From an uncultured Pseudomonadota bacterium (lineage in GTDB: Bacteria > Pseudomonadota > Gammaproteobacteria > Xanthomonadales > Ahniellaceae), in NCBI GenBank assembly GCA_937996755.1, contig CALKUS010000099.1, positions 1 through 48,101 of the forward strand: DNA of 48,101 nt, in the 5' to 3' direction. Each line of letters opens with the position of its first letter. Positions within the stretch are counted from its first letter, which is position 1. This document shows positions 15,826-23,465 of this stretch, in pieces. The notes under the pieces are model-generated. The model ran no database searches. It saw nothing but the letters and a program-made list of their open reading frames with translations, and was not told where the DNA came from. A program made the position numbers and the translations under genes.

Positions 15826-18471
15826 GTGAGCACGCCAGAGCCCGCCGCAGCCGTTCGACTCGCCGACTACCGGCCGCCCGCGTGGCTGGTCGACGAGGTC
15901 GAGCTCCACGTCGACCTCGACTTCGCCGAGACGCGCGTGCGCGCGCGGCTTGCGTTGCGTCGCAACCCGGCGAACCCGTCGCCGCGGCTGCGCCTGGACG
16001 GTGAAGGCCTGGTGCTGGAATCCGCGACGCTCGACGGCCGCGTGCTCGCGCACGACGAGCTCGCGCTCGACGACGCGTCGCTCGCGCTGGACGTCGCCGG
16101 CGACACGGCCGTGCTCGAGACCGTCGTGCGCATCCATCCCGAGCAGAACACCGCGCTCGAAGGCCTCTATCGGTCGGGCCAGTTCCTGCTGACGCAATGC
16201 GAGGCGGAAGGCTTCCGCCACATCACCTACTTCCCCGACCGACCGGACGTGCTCGCGCGCTACACCGTGACGCTCGCGGGCGCTCGCGACCGCTTTCCCG
16301 TGCTGCTCGCCAACGGCAATCCAGACGGCGCCGGCACGCTGCCGCACGGCCGCCACTGGGCGCGCTGGCGCGACCCGTTCCCGAAACCGTGTTACCTCTT
16401 CGCGATCGTCGCGGGCCGCCTCGCGCTGCTCGAGGACACGTTCCGCACGAGCGAAGGGCGCGACGTCGCGCTGCGCATCTGGGCCGACGACGGCGCGATC
16501 CCGCGCTGCGCCCACGCGATGGAATCGATCAAGCGCGCGATGGCCTGGGACGAGCGCGCGTACGGTCGCGCGTACGACCTCGACGTGTTCAACGTCGTGG
16601 CCACGCTCGACTTCAACATGGGCGCGATGGAGAACAAGGGCCTCAACATCTTCAACGCGAAGTTCATCGTCGCCGACGTCGAGACCGCCACCGACGACGA
16701 CTTCCGCCACGTCGAGGGCGTGGTGGGGCACGAGTATTTCCACAACTGGTCGGGCAACCGCGTCACGTGCCGCGACTGGTTCCAGCTCTCGCTCAAGGAA
16801 GGCTTCACCGTGTTCCGCGACCAGCAGTTCTCCGCGGACATGGGCTCGCCGGCGCTGAAGCGGATCGAGGACGTGCGCACGCTGCGCGCGGTGCAGTTCG
16901 CGGAGGACGCGGGGCCGTTCGCGCACGCCGTGCGGCCCGACAGCTACCTCGAGATCAACAACTTCTACACGGCGACCGTCTACGAGAAAGGCGCCGAAGT
17001 GGTGCGCATGCAGCACGCGGTGCTCGGCGCCGACGCGTTCCGGCGCGGCACCGACCTCTATTTCTCGCGCCACGACGGCCAGGCCGCGACGATCGAGGAT
17101 TTCCGCGCCGCGCTTTCCGAGGCGTCGGGCGTGGACCTGTCGCGCTTCGCGCGCTGGTACGTCCAGGCCGGCACGCCGCAGCTGCGCGCCGAGGGCATGC
17201 ACGACGCCGCGGCGCGCACCTATCGCCTCACGCTGTCGCAACACACCGCGCCGACGCCGGGGCAGCCCGACAAGCAACCCGTGCCCATCCCGGTGCGCCT
17301 CATGCTCTACGCGGCCGACGGCGCGCCCGTGCCGCTGCGCCTCGCGGGTGAGGCGGAAGGTGCGGCGCGCGAGCAGCGCGTGCTCGTGCTCGAGGACGCA
17401 TCGCGCACCTGGGAGTTCGTCGACGTCGCCGCGCCACCCGTGCCGTCGCTGCTGCAATCGTTCTCGGCGCCCGTGCAGCTGCACCGCGACGCGACGCCCG
17501 ATGCGCTCAAGTTCCTCGCGCGCCACGACCGCGATCCGTTCAACCGATGGGAAGCGATCCAGAAGCTGGGCGAGCAGGCCGTGCTCGCCGGCCTGCGCGA
17601 CCCCGACGACCGCGCGCGCAGCGAGTGGTTCGCGGCGCTGGTGCCGGCGCTCGCCGCGCTGCTCGCCGACGATTCCGCGGACCCGGGCCTCGTGGGCGAA
17701 TGCCTCGTGCTGCCCGACGAGGCCTACCTGGCCGAGCGCGTCGCGCAGTACGACCCCGCCGCGATGCACGCGGCACGCGAAGGCTTGCGCGCCGCGCTCG
17801 GTGCCGCGCTCGCGCCGGCGCTGCGCGACGTGCATGCCGCCCTGTCCGGCGACGATCCCCTGCGCCGCGACGGCGCGGCGACGGCGCGGCGACGACTGAA
17901 GAACTGCTGCCTCGTGCTGCTCGTGCACGCCGACGTGCGTGCGCACGCGCCGCTCGCGCGCGCGCAGTACGAAGGCGCGCGCAACATGACCGACCGCATC
18001 GCGGCGCTCACCGCGCTCGCGCACGCGGGCGTCGACGGCGCGCAGTCGCTGGCCGAATCGTTCTACCAGCGCTGGCGCGACGACGCGCTCGTGGTCGACA
18101 AGTGGCTCACGCTGCAGGCGGCGAACCCGCAGCCCGGCACGCTGGAGCGCGTCGAGCGGCTCGCCGAGCATCCGGCATTCGCGTGGCGCAACCCGAACAA
18201 GGTGCGCGCGCTCGTGGGCGCATTCGCGCGCGCCAACCGGCCCGGCTTCCACCGCGTCGACGGCGCCGGCTACCGCTTCGTCGGCACCGCGGTGCGCACG
18301 CTCGACGCGATCAACCCGCAGATCGCGTCGCGCCTCGCCGCCACGTTCAACGCGTGGCGCCGGCTCGAGCCGGTGCGCCAGGGGCTGATGCGCACCGAGC
18401 TGGAACGGCTCGCGGGAACGCCGGGGCTCTCGAACGACGTCCGCGAGATCGTCGCGCGCGCGCTCGCTTAG
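15826..18471 (+). CDS. pepN: aminopeptidase N (M1 family)
   Basis: Zinc aminopeptidase that trims N-terminal residues from peptides. It is 881 residues long, close to the E. coli protein. The N-terminal beta domain is followed by the substrate motif GAMEN (266-270), the zinc site HEYFH (302-306, with Glu303 catalytic) and Glu325 as third ligand, in WFQLSLKEGFTVFRDQQFS. The C-terminal helical domain of the bacterial PepN type (DUF3458-like) follows. I use GTG at 15826 because the protein then starts at the usual place; the frame upstream overlaps the divergent dehydratase. Its TAG overlaps the stop of the convergent transporter gene by 4 nt. Confidence 0.96.
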   Translation: MSTPEPAAAVRLADYRPPAWLVDEVELHVDLDFAETRVRARLALRRNPANPSPRLRLDGEGLVLESATLDGRVLAHDELALDDASLALDVAGDTAVLETVVRIHPEQNTALEGLYRSGQFLLTQCEAEGFRHITYFPDRPDVLARYTVTLAGARDRFPVLLANGNPDGAGTLPHGRHWARWRDPFPKPCYLFAIVAGRLALLEDTFRTSEGRDVALRIWADDGAIPRCAHAMESIKRAMAWDERAYGRAYDLDVFNVVATLDFNMGAMENKGLNIFNAKFIVADVETATDDDFRHVEGVVGHEYFHNWSGNRVTCRDWFQLSLKEGFTVFRDQQFSADMGSPALKRIEDVRTLRAVQFAEDAGPFAHAVRPDSYLEINNFYTATVYEKGAEVVRMQHAVLGADAFRRGTDLYFSRHDGQAATIEDFRAALSEASGVDLSRFARWYVQAGTPQLRAEGMHDAAARTYRLTLSQHTAPTPGQPDKQPVPIPVRLMLYAADGAPVPLRLAGEAEGAAREQRVLVLEDASRTWEFVDVAAPPVPSLLQSFSAPVQLHRDATPDALKFLARHDRDPFNRWEAIQKLGEQAVLAGLRDPDDRARSEWFAALVPALAALLADDSADPGLVGECLVLPDEAYLAERVAQYDPAAMHAAREGLRAALGAALAPALRDVHAALSGDDPLRRDGAATARRRLKNCCLVLLVHADVRAHAPLARAQYEGARNMTDRIAALTALAHAGVDGAQSLAESFYQRWRDDALVVDKWLTLQAANPQPGTLERVERLAEHPAFAWRNPNKVRALVGAFARANRPGFHRVDGAGYRFVGTAVRTLDAINPQIASRLAATFNAWRRLEPVRQGLMRTELERLAGTPGLSNDVREIVARALA

Positions 18472-19394
18472 TTTTTCGACTTCATCAGGCTCGAAACCAT
18501 CGAGCCGGCCACGACGAGCGCAGCGCCGCACCAGCCGAGGATCGCGATGCGCTCCGGTTTCGCGAGCGCCGGCGCGATCGCATGCACGGCTTCCACCGTC
18601 GCGACGGTCAGCAGCGGCGTGAGCGACAACACGACCGACACGCGGGACGCTTCCCAGTGCGCGAGCGCTTCCGCGAACGCCCCGTACGCGCCGAGCGTGT
18701 TCACCGCGCAATACGCGAGCGCGGCCAGGTGCAGCGAATCCATCTGCAGCAGCGCGGACGGATGCGCGAGCGGCCACAACGCGAGCGTCGCGAACAGGTA
18801 GATGAACCCGAGGATCGCACCGGACGACAGCGCATTGAGCAGCTGTTTCTGCGCGAGCGCGTAGATCGCCCAGACCAGTGCAGCGAAGAGCACGAACAGG
18901 CTGCCCAGCACGTAGTGCCCTTGCGGCGTCACCTGCGTCGCGAATTGATCGCCGAAGAACAGCAGCAGGCCGACGGCGATCGCGGCGAGCCCGAGCCACT
19001 GCCAGCGGTTGAAGCGCTCGCGGAACACGAAGATGCCGCCGAGCGCCATCAGCAGCGGCGCCGCCTGGATCAGCAGCTGCGCATTGGCGGGCGTCGTGGC
19101 CGCGAGCCCGAGCAGGTAGAGCAGGTAGTTGCCGACCAACATCACGGCCGCGATCGCGAGCAGCAGCCAGCCGCGCCGCCCGAGCTGCGCGAAGCGCGCG
19201 AATTCGCCGCGCCACGCGAGCCACGCGCCGACCACGATCGCGGCGAATGCGAAGCGCGCCCAGGTCAGCGTGTAGGGGTCGAGCTGCGCGAGCGTCAGCT
19301 TCAGCGCGACCGGCAAGGTGGCCCAGAAGCCGGCAGTGACGAACGCGAGCAGCAGGCCGAGCCGCCAGCGGCCGGAGGGTTCATGCAACGCCAT
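18468..19394 (-). CDS. DMT superfamily (EamA) transporter
   Basis: A 308-residue inner-membrane protein with about ten hydrophobic helices in two EamA repeats (roughly 10-145 and 155-300). Features such as FWATLPVALKLTL near the start and PLLMALGGIFVFRERFNRWQWLGLAAIAVGLLL at the end of the first repeat, with the FRER turn, are typical. These permeases export or import amino acids, nucleosides or other metabolites; the substrate cannot be inferred. The stop overlaps that of pepN. It is divergent from the aromatic-rich lipoprotein gene. Confidence 0.9.
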   Translation of the reverse strand: MALHEPSGRWRLGLLLAFVTAGFWATLPVALKLTLAQLDPYTLTWARFAFAAIVVGAWLAWRGEFARFAQLGRRGWLLLAIAAVMLVGNYLLYLLGLAATTPANAQLLIQAAPLLMALGGIFVFRERFNRWQWLGLAAIAVGLLLFFGDQFATQVTPQGHYVLGSLFVLFAALVWAIYALAQKQLLNALSSGAILGFIYLFATLALWPLAHPSALLQMDSLHLAALAYCAVNTLGAYGAFAEALAHWEASRVSVVLSLTPLLTVATVEAVHAIAPALAKPERIAILGWCGAALVVAGSMVSSLMKSKN

Positions 19395-19522
19395 GGCTGC
19401 CTCGCGCGCGAAATCGGCGATTATTGCGCGCAGCGTCCCGGTTCAGGCGGAATTCACCGCATCCGCCTAGGATCGGGCCATCAGCCGCCGGCGTGACGCT
19501 GCGGCGCGCGAAGGGGAACGAG

Positions 19523-20446
19523 ATGCGCATCCGGATCGGCGCCACGTTGCTGGCCACGCTGCTCGGCGGCTGCGTCTATTACCCGCAATACGCGTACGTC
19601 GCCGACCCGTCGGGTGATTATTACTACGAGCCGGGCTACGACGACGGTTACCACGGCTACGTCAGCGTCGGTTACGGCTACGACTACGGCTGGCCCGGCT
19701 ACTGGTACGGCTGGTTCCCGACCTATGCCTGGTATCCGGGCTGGGGCGCCTACTACGGCGTGACCTGGGCGCCGCGCTGGGGCTGGGGCTGGTACGACTC
19801 GTGGGCGTGGTACCACGCGTACTCGCCGTATCGCTACAGCTACTACGACAGCTACTACGACTGGCACGGCCACGGCCACCACGGGCACGGCGGCCATGAC
19901 GGTCCGCGCGGCGGCGCCGGCGGAAACGACGGCGATCCGCGGTTCGGCAGCGCGAGCAACGAGGCCGAGCGGCTCGCGAACATGGATGCACCGCGCGGTT
20001 CCGGCTTCGGCTACCTGCGCAGCACGCCCGGTGGCGCGACGCCGCGCTGGAGCCGCGACCGCGACACGGGCGGCTGGCAGGGCTATCCGGACGTGCGCAG
20101 CGGCGAACCCGCGACGACGTCGCAGCGCTACTACCCGGGCGACACGCGCTTCGGCCGCAGCAGCAGCTACGCGCCCGGCGCTGCGCCATCGGGCAACTGG
20201 TCGCGCGGACGCGATGCGGGCGCATCGGGCGGCGGCTACGCGCCGGCCCCGAGCTACGCGCCTGCCCGCGGCGGGCCGTCGCCGGGACGCTCGGCGCCCG
20301 CGCCCGGGCGCGATTCGGGTGGTGGCGGGTTCGACCGCGGCGGCGGCAGCTTCGATCGCGGCGGAGCGTCCGGCGGATCGTCGGGCGGCTCACGCGACTT
20401 CGGCAATTCCGGCCACGGCGGCAATCGCGATCGCGATCCCGATTAG
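19523..20446 (+). CDS. aromatic-rich, low-complexity lipoprotein
   Basis: A 307-residue protein with a lipoprotein signal: MRIRIGATLLATLLGG followed by Cys17. After it comes a Tyr/Gly/Trp-rich stretch of about 110 residues (YYYEPGYDDGYHGYVSVGYG, WGWGWYDSWAWYHAYSPYRY), a His/Gly cluster (HGHGHHGHGGHDG), and a long Gly/Ser/Arg-rich tail with repeats such as GGGFDRGGGSFDRGG. I know no exact function. Such proteins may be outer-membrane-anchored adhesive or scaffold proteins, or metal binders through the histidines. The tail, with its FDRGG and YAP repeats, is probably disordered. The start has GGGGAACG upstream; earlier frames from 19424 lack a signal sequence. Confidence 0.8.
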   Translation: MRIRIGATLLATLLGGCVYYPQYAYVADPSGDYYYEPGYDDGYHGYVSVGYGYDYGWPGYWYGWFPTYAWYPGWGAYYGVTWAPRWGWGWYDSWAWYHAYSPYRYSYYDSYYDWHGHGHHGHGGHDGPRGGAGGNDGDPRFGSASNEAERLANMDAPRGSGFGYLRSTPGGATPRWSRDRDTGGWQGYPDVRSGEPATTSQRYYPGDTRFGRSSSYAPGAAPSGNWSRGRDAGASGGGYAPAPSYAPARGGPSPGRSAPAPGRDSGGGGFDRGGGSFDRGGASGGSSGGSRDFGNSGHGGNRDRDPD

Positions 20447-20468
20447 GCGCGCGGTTCGCGAACCCCGG

Positions 20469-20513
20469 AAAAAGAAAACGGGGTGTCGCGTCCACGCACG
20501 CGAGCACCCCGTT
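20469..20513 (-). terminator. intrinsic terminator of the 64-residue gene
   Basis: Read on the minus strand: AACGGGGTG pairs with CACCCCGTT (20505-20513 with 20477-20485), with an inner CGCGT/ACGCG helix, followed by TTTTCTTTTT. It lies about 50 bp downstream of the 64-residue gene. It may also end the convergent lipoprotein transcript, but that side has no T-run. Confidence 0.85.
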
Positions 20514-20563
20514 GGGAGACAACCGGCGACGCGCGTCCTGCGCGTGCCTTGACGCGAAACAAG

Positions 20564-20758
20564 TCAGGCAGTGAGGCGGACCAGGGCCTCGTTCAACGTC
20601 TGGCGACGCTTTTCGAGCGAGGCGATCGCATCGTCCTGGTTGGCGGCGCCGCGGCAACGGGCCTCCTCCAGTGCCATCTCGATGCGCATGATCTCGATCA
20701 TCAGGTCATGGCGGAGGTACAGCCGGTCGTTGGGGAACACCGACATCATCGCGCTCAT
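20564..20758 (-). CDS. 64-residue hypothetical protein
   Basis: A small, charged, mostly helical protein (MIEIMRIEMALEEARCRGAANQDDAI, then SLEKRRQTLNEALVRLTA) probably forming a coiled-coil or helical hairpin. No known family comes to mind. Its reality is supported by GAGGG 8-12 nt before the ATG, an intrinsic terminator just downstream, and a palindrome CGTGAC-TTGC-GTCACA about 20 bp upstream of the start. The function is unknown; a small regulator or adaptor is a guess. Confidence 0.7.
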   Translation of the reverse strand: MSAMMSVFPNDRLYLRHDLMIEIMRIEMALEEARCRGAANQDDAIASLEKRRQTLNEALVRLTA

Positions 20759-20774
20759 GGTCCAGGCCCTCTTT

Positions 20775-20790
20775 CGTGACTTGCGTCACA
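20775..20790 (-). promoter_or_regulatory. Clp/CRP-like palindrome before the 64-residue gene
   Basis: CGTGACTTGCGTCACA reads as GTGAC-N4-GTCAC and matches TGTGA-N6-TCACA at 9 of 10 positions. It is 17 nt upstream of the ATG at 20758, so it may be an operator rather than an activator site. A near twin occurs at 21221-21236. Confidence 0.45.
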
Positions 20791-20862
20791 GCTAGTGCAG
20801 GATGCGTGCCAGCACCGGATTTCGTGCAGGGCGCCCTGCAGTGCTAAGCTCCGGCCGCCAGC

Positions 20863-20879
20863 GTGACGTGTCGCGTCAC
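20863..20879. promoter_or_regulatory. GTGACG-N5-CGTCAC palindrome
   Basis: Perfect 6-bp inverted repeat around TGTCG. It shares the GTGAC/GTCAC arms of the two N4 palindromes but with a longer centre (N7 between GTGAC and GTCAC). Confidence 0.4.
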
Positions 20880-21027
20880 TTCTGGACCCGGTTCCTGACG
20901 CAGCGGGAAACCCAGGGCGCGGGAACAGCGACGGGCGTCACGGTTTGACGCGCGTCGCGGGCATTAGATTGGGTGCACACGGGTCGACGCGAGCGGCGTT
21001 GGGCCTGCGTGACGAGAGTTGGGTCTA

Positions 21028-21089
21028 CTGGCGCCCGGCATACGGTCCTCAAGGATTCCCCCTGTTCCTCAAAGACCGCCGGGCGCCAG
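21028..21089. other. hairpin with 12-bp perfect stem in the mnmG upstream region
   Basis: CTGGCGCCCGGC (21028-21039) pairs with GCCGGGCGCCAG (21078-21089). Inside, GGTC (21044-21047) and GACC (21074-21077) can extend the stem after a 4-nt bulge. The apical part has two CCTCAA copies. No T-run follows. It could be the core of a small RNA, an mRNA leader or a short repeat. Confidence 0.55.
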
Positions 21090-21220
21090 CCTCTCGTCCC
21101 TGAGAAGCCCCAATCCCTTCGCTTCCCCACCAGACGCCGCGGTAACCCCTGCGTTACCCGTCGCAGCTGCGACGTGGCCCTGATCGGTGCGCCCGGGCTT
21201 TTGCAGTATCTGTGCCAAGC

Positions 21221-21236
21221 CGTGACGCAGGTCACA
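21221..21236 (+). promoter_or_regulatory. Clp/CRP-like palindrome upstream of mnmG
   Basis: CGTGACGCAGGTCACA, again GTGAC-N4-GTCAC and 9 of 10 matches to TGTGA-N6-TCACA. It ends about 100 bp before the candidate -10 of mnmG, further than a standard class I activator site but possible. Confidence 0.4.
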
Positions 21237-21334
21237 TTTCGTGTTCGCGCCGCTTCCGCGGGCCGCGACTGACGCGATCTGCGCATGGCGGACGACGCAT
21301 CGCGTCGCGATGTGCCCCTCGCCGTCGCTGCGCC

Positions 21335-21340
21335 TACAAT
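21335..21340 (+). promoter_or_regulatory. candidate -10 element of mnmG
   Basis: TACAAT followed by CCGC, 37 bp before the mnmG ATG. It fits the TAnAAT-n-CG pattern seen before several other genes here. No good -35 is visible 17 bp upstream. Confidence 0.45.
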
Positions 21341-21377
21341 CCGCCGCCGGGCCCCCGCCGGACCGCAAGCAGCAGCG

Positions 21378-23246
21378 ATGGACCTCTCGACGCTCCATGA
21401 TGTGATCGTGATCGGTGGCGGCCACGCCGGCACCGAAGCCGCGCTCGCCGCGGCCCGCACGGGCGCGCGCACGCTGCTGCTCACGCACAACGTCGAGACG
21501 ATCGGCCAGATGAGCTGCAACCCGGCGATCGGCGGCATCGGCAAGGGCCACCTCGTGAAGGAGATCGACGCGCTCGGCGGCGCGATGGCGCGCGCGGCCG
21601 ACCGCGCCGGCATCCACTGGCGCACGCTGAACGCGTCGAAGGGCCCGGCCGTGCGCGCGACGCGCTGCCAGGCCGACCGCCAGCGCTACAAGGCGGCGAT
21701 CCGGTCGATCGTCGAGAACCAGGCGAACCTGACGGTGTTGCAGCAGGGCGTCGACGACCTGCTGCTGGACGGCGAGCGCGTGGCCGGCGTCGTCACGCAG
21801 CTCGGGCTCGAACTGCGCGCGCGCGCCGTCGTGCTCACGGCCGGTACGTTCCTCGCTGGCCTGATCCACGTCGGCTTCGCGAACCAACCGGGCGGTCGCG
21901 CGGGCGATGCGCCCGCGACGCGGCTCGCCGCCCGGCTGCGCGAGCTGCCGTTCCGCGTCGACCGCCTGAAGACCGGCACGCCGCCGCGCCTCGACGGCCG
22001 CACGATCGAATTCTCGCGCCTCGACGAGCAGCCCGGCGACGACCCGCGCCCGGTGTTCTCCTACCTCGGCTCGCGCGACGAGCATCCGCCGCAGGTGTCG
22101 TGCTGGATCACGCACACCCGGCCCGACACCCACGAGCTCATCCGCGCCGCGCTCGACCGCTCGCCGCTCTACACGGGAAAGATCGAAGGCGTCGGCCCGC
22201 GCTACTGCCCGTCGATCGAGGACAAGGTGGTGCGCTTCGCCGAGAAGGGCTCGCACCAGGTGTTCCTCGAGCCGGAAGGCCTGGACACGCACGAGGTCTA
22301 CCCGAACGGCATTTCCACTTCGCTGCCGTTCGACGTGCAGGTGGCGCTCGTGCGCTCCATCCCCGGCCTCGAGCGCGCGCACGTGACGCGCCCGGGCTAC
22401 GCGATCGAATACGACTACTTCGATCCGCGCGGGCTCGACGCCTCGCTCGAGACGAAGGGCGTGCGCGGGCTGTTCTTCGCGGGCCAGATCAACGGCACGA
22501 CCGGCTACGAGGAGGCCGCCGCGCAGGGCCTCGTCGCGGGCCTGAATGCCGCGCGCTCGGTGCGCGGCGAGGCGCCATGGACGCCGCGTCGCGACGAGGC
22601 GTACGTCGGCGTGCTGATCGACGACCTCGTCACGAACGGCACGCTGGAGCCGTACCGCATGTTCACCTCGCGCGCGGAATACCGCCTGCACCTGCGCGAG
22701 GACAACGCCGACACGCGCCTCACGGAAACCGGACATCGCCTGGGTTGCGTCGACGACGCGCGCTTCGACGCGTTCCGCCGCAAGCGCGACGCCGTCGCCG
22801 CGGAGCGCGAACGGCTGCGCGCGGCGTGGGCCGCGCCGAACAACGCGCTCGGGCGCGAAGTCGAGCAGGCGATCGGCGTGTCCGTGTCGCGCGAAACTTC
22901 GGCGCTCGACCTGCTGCGCCGACCGGGCATCGGTTACGCGCAGTTGATGACCGTCCCGTCGCTCGGCCCCGGCAGCAGCGACGAAGCGGTCGCCGCGCAG
23001 CTCGAGGTCGACGTGAAGTACGCGGGCTACCTCGACCGCCAGCAGGAAGACATCGCACGCAACGCGAGGCACGAATCGGCGGCGATCCCGCAGGACTTCG
23101 ATTTCGACGCGGTCAGCGGGCTCTCCGCGGAGGTGCGGCAGAAGCTGCGCAACGTGCGGCCCGCCACGCTCGGCCAGGCCGCCCGCATCGCGGGCGTGAC
23201 GCCGGCCGCGATCTCCCTGCTGAGAATATTCCTGAAGAGAGCCTAG
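21378..23246 (+). CDS. mnmG: tRNA uridine-5-carboxymethylaminomethyl modification enzyme MnmG (GidA)
   Basis: FAD-dependent half of the MnmEG complex that makes cmnm5U at the wobble position of several tRNAs. It is 622 residues long. The FAD-binding loop is VIGGGHAGTEAA (13-18 for GGGHAG), followed by the family signatures SCNPAIGGIGKGHLVKEIDALGG, GPAVRATRCQADR and YCPSIEDKVVRF, and the C-terminal helical domain that contacts MnmE and tRNA. The ATG at 21378 gives the normal N-terminus. In many genomes rsmG follows mnmG; here rsmG is about 18 kb away next to parA-parB. Confidence 0.97.
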   Translation: MDLSTLHDVIVIGGGHAGTEAALAAARTGARTLLLTHNVETIGQMSCNPAIGGIGKGHLVKEIDALGGAMARAADRAGIHWRTLNASKGPAVRATRCQADRQRYKAAIRSIVENQANLTVLQQGVDDLLLDGERVAGVVTQLGLELRARAVVLTAGTFLAGLIHVGFANQPGGRAGDAPATRLAARLRELPFRVDRLKTGTPPRLDGRTIEFSRLDEQPGDDPRPVFSYLGSRDEHPPQVSCWITHTRPDTHELIRAALDRSPLYTGKIEGVGPRYCPSIEDKVVRFAEKGSHQVFLEPEGLDTHEVYPNGISTSLPFDVQVALVRSIPGLERAHVTRPGYAIEYDYFDPRGLDASLETKGVRGLFFAGQINGTTGYEEAAAQGLVAGLNAARSVRGEAPWTPRRDEAYVGVLIDDLVTNGTLEPYRMFTSRAEYRLHLREDNADTRLTETGHRLGCVDDARFDAFRRKRDAVAAERERLRAAWAAPNNALGREVEQAIGVSVSRETSALDLLRRPGIGYAQLMTVPSLGPGSSDEAVAAQLEVDVKYAGYLDRQQEDIARNARHESAAIPQDFDFDAVSGLSAEVRQKLRNVRPATLGQAARIAGVTPAAISLLRIFLKRA

Positions 23247-23268
23247 GGCTGCCTGCCTCCTCGGGTCG

Positions 23269-23451
23269 TCTCGCAGGAAGTGGGAGCGGCCCTCGGAACG
23301 TCCCGTTCGTAGCGTCACGCTTCCGGGTCGCGGGCTGGGCTCCACTCGCCGTATGGTCCGAGGCCGCGATCGCGACGCACATCGATGGTAGCCACGCAAG
23401 TCCGTTAGGCTTTCTCATCGCGGCCATGGGCCGCTCCCACTTCCTTCGAGA
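23269..23451. repeat. pair of inverted REP-like sequences between mnmG and tex
   Basis: A 23-nt sequence at 23269-23291 (core GGAAGTGGGAGCGGCC) occurs inverted at 23429-23451 with one mismatch, so a 183-bp element is bounded by near-perfect inverted ends. The interior has no gene. GGGAGCGGC is a REP-type head in this order, so the pair looks like a REP doublet (REPIN). It has a different core from the AGGAGCCCAC copies at 14269 and 36174. Confidence 0.75.
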
Positions 23452-23465
23452 CACGCCTCAGAAGT

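Larger units (their letters stand above)
20759..21377. other. 619-bp non-coding region between the 64-residue gene and mnmG
   Basis: No convincing gene; the open frames here cross both genes and show no ribosome-binding site. It holds GTGAC-N4-GTCAC palindromes at 20776-20789 and 21222-21235, a wider GTGACG-N5-CGTCAC palindrome at 20863-20879, a hairpin with a 12-bp perfect stem at 21028-21089, a small GGTAAC/GTTACC hairpin at 21141-21158, and a candidate mnmG -10 at 21335. Its length, in a genome where most gaps are under 200 bp, and its structure suggest regulatory content or a small RNA. Confidence 0.6.

Noticed and set aside
20945..20970. Promoter TTGACG ... TAGATT upstream of the long hairpin
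   Set aside because: The spacer is only about 14 bp, too short for a normal sigma-70 promoter.
20876..21625. 249-codon minus-strand frame upstream of mnmG
   Set aside because: It runs over the start of mnmG, has no ribosome-binding site, and its product is low-complexity Arg/Ser/Pro.
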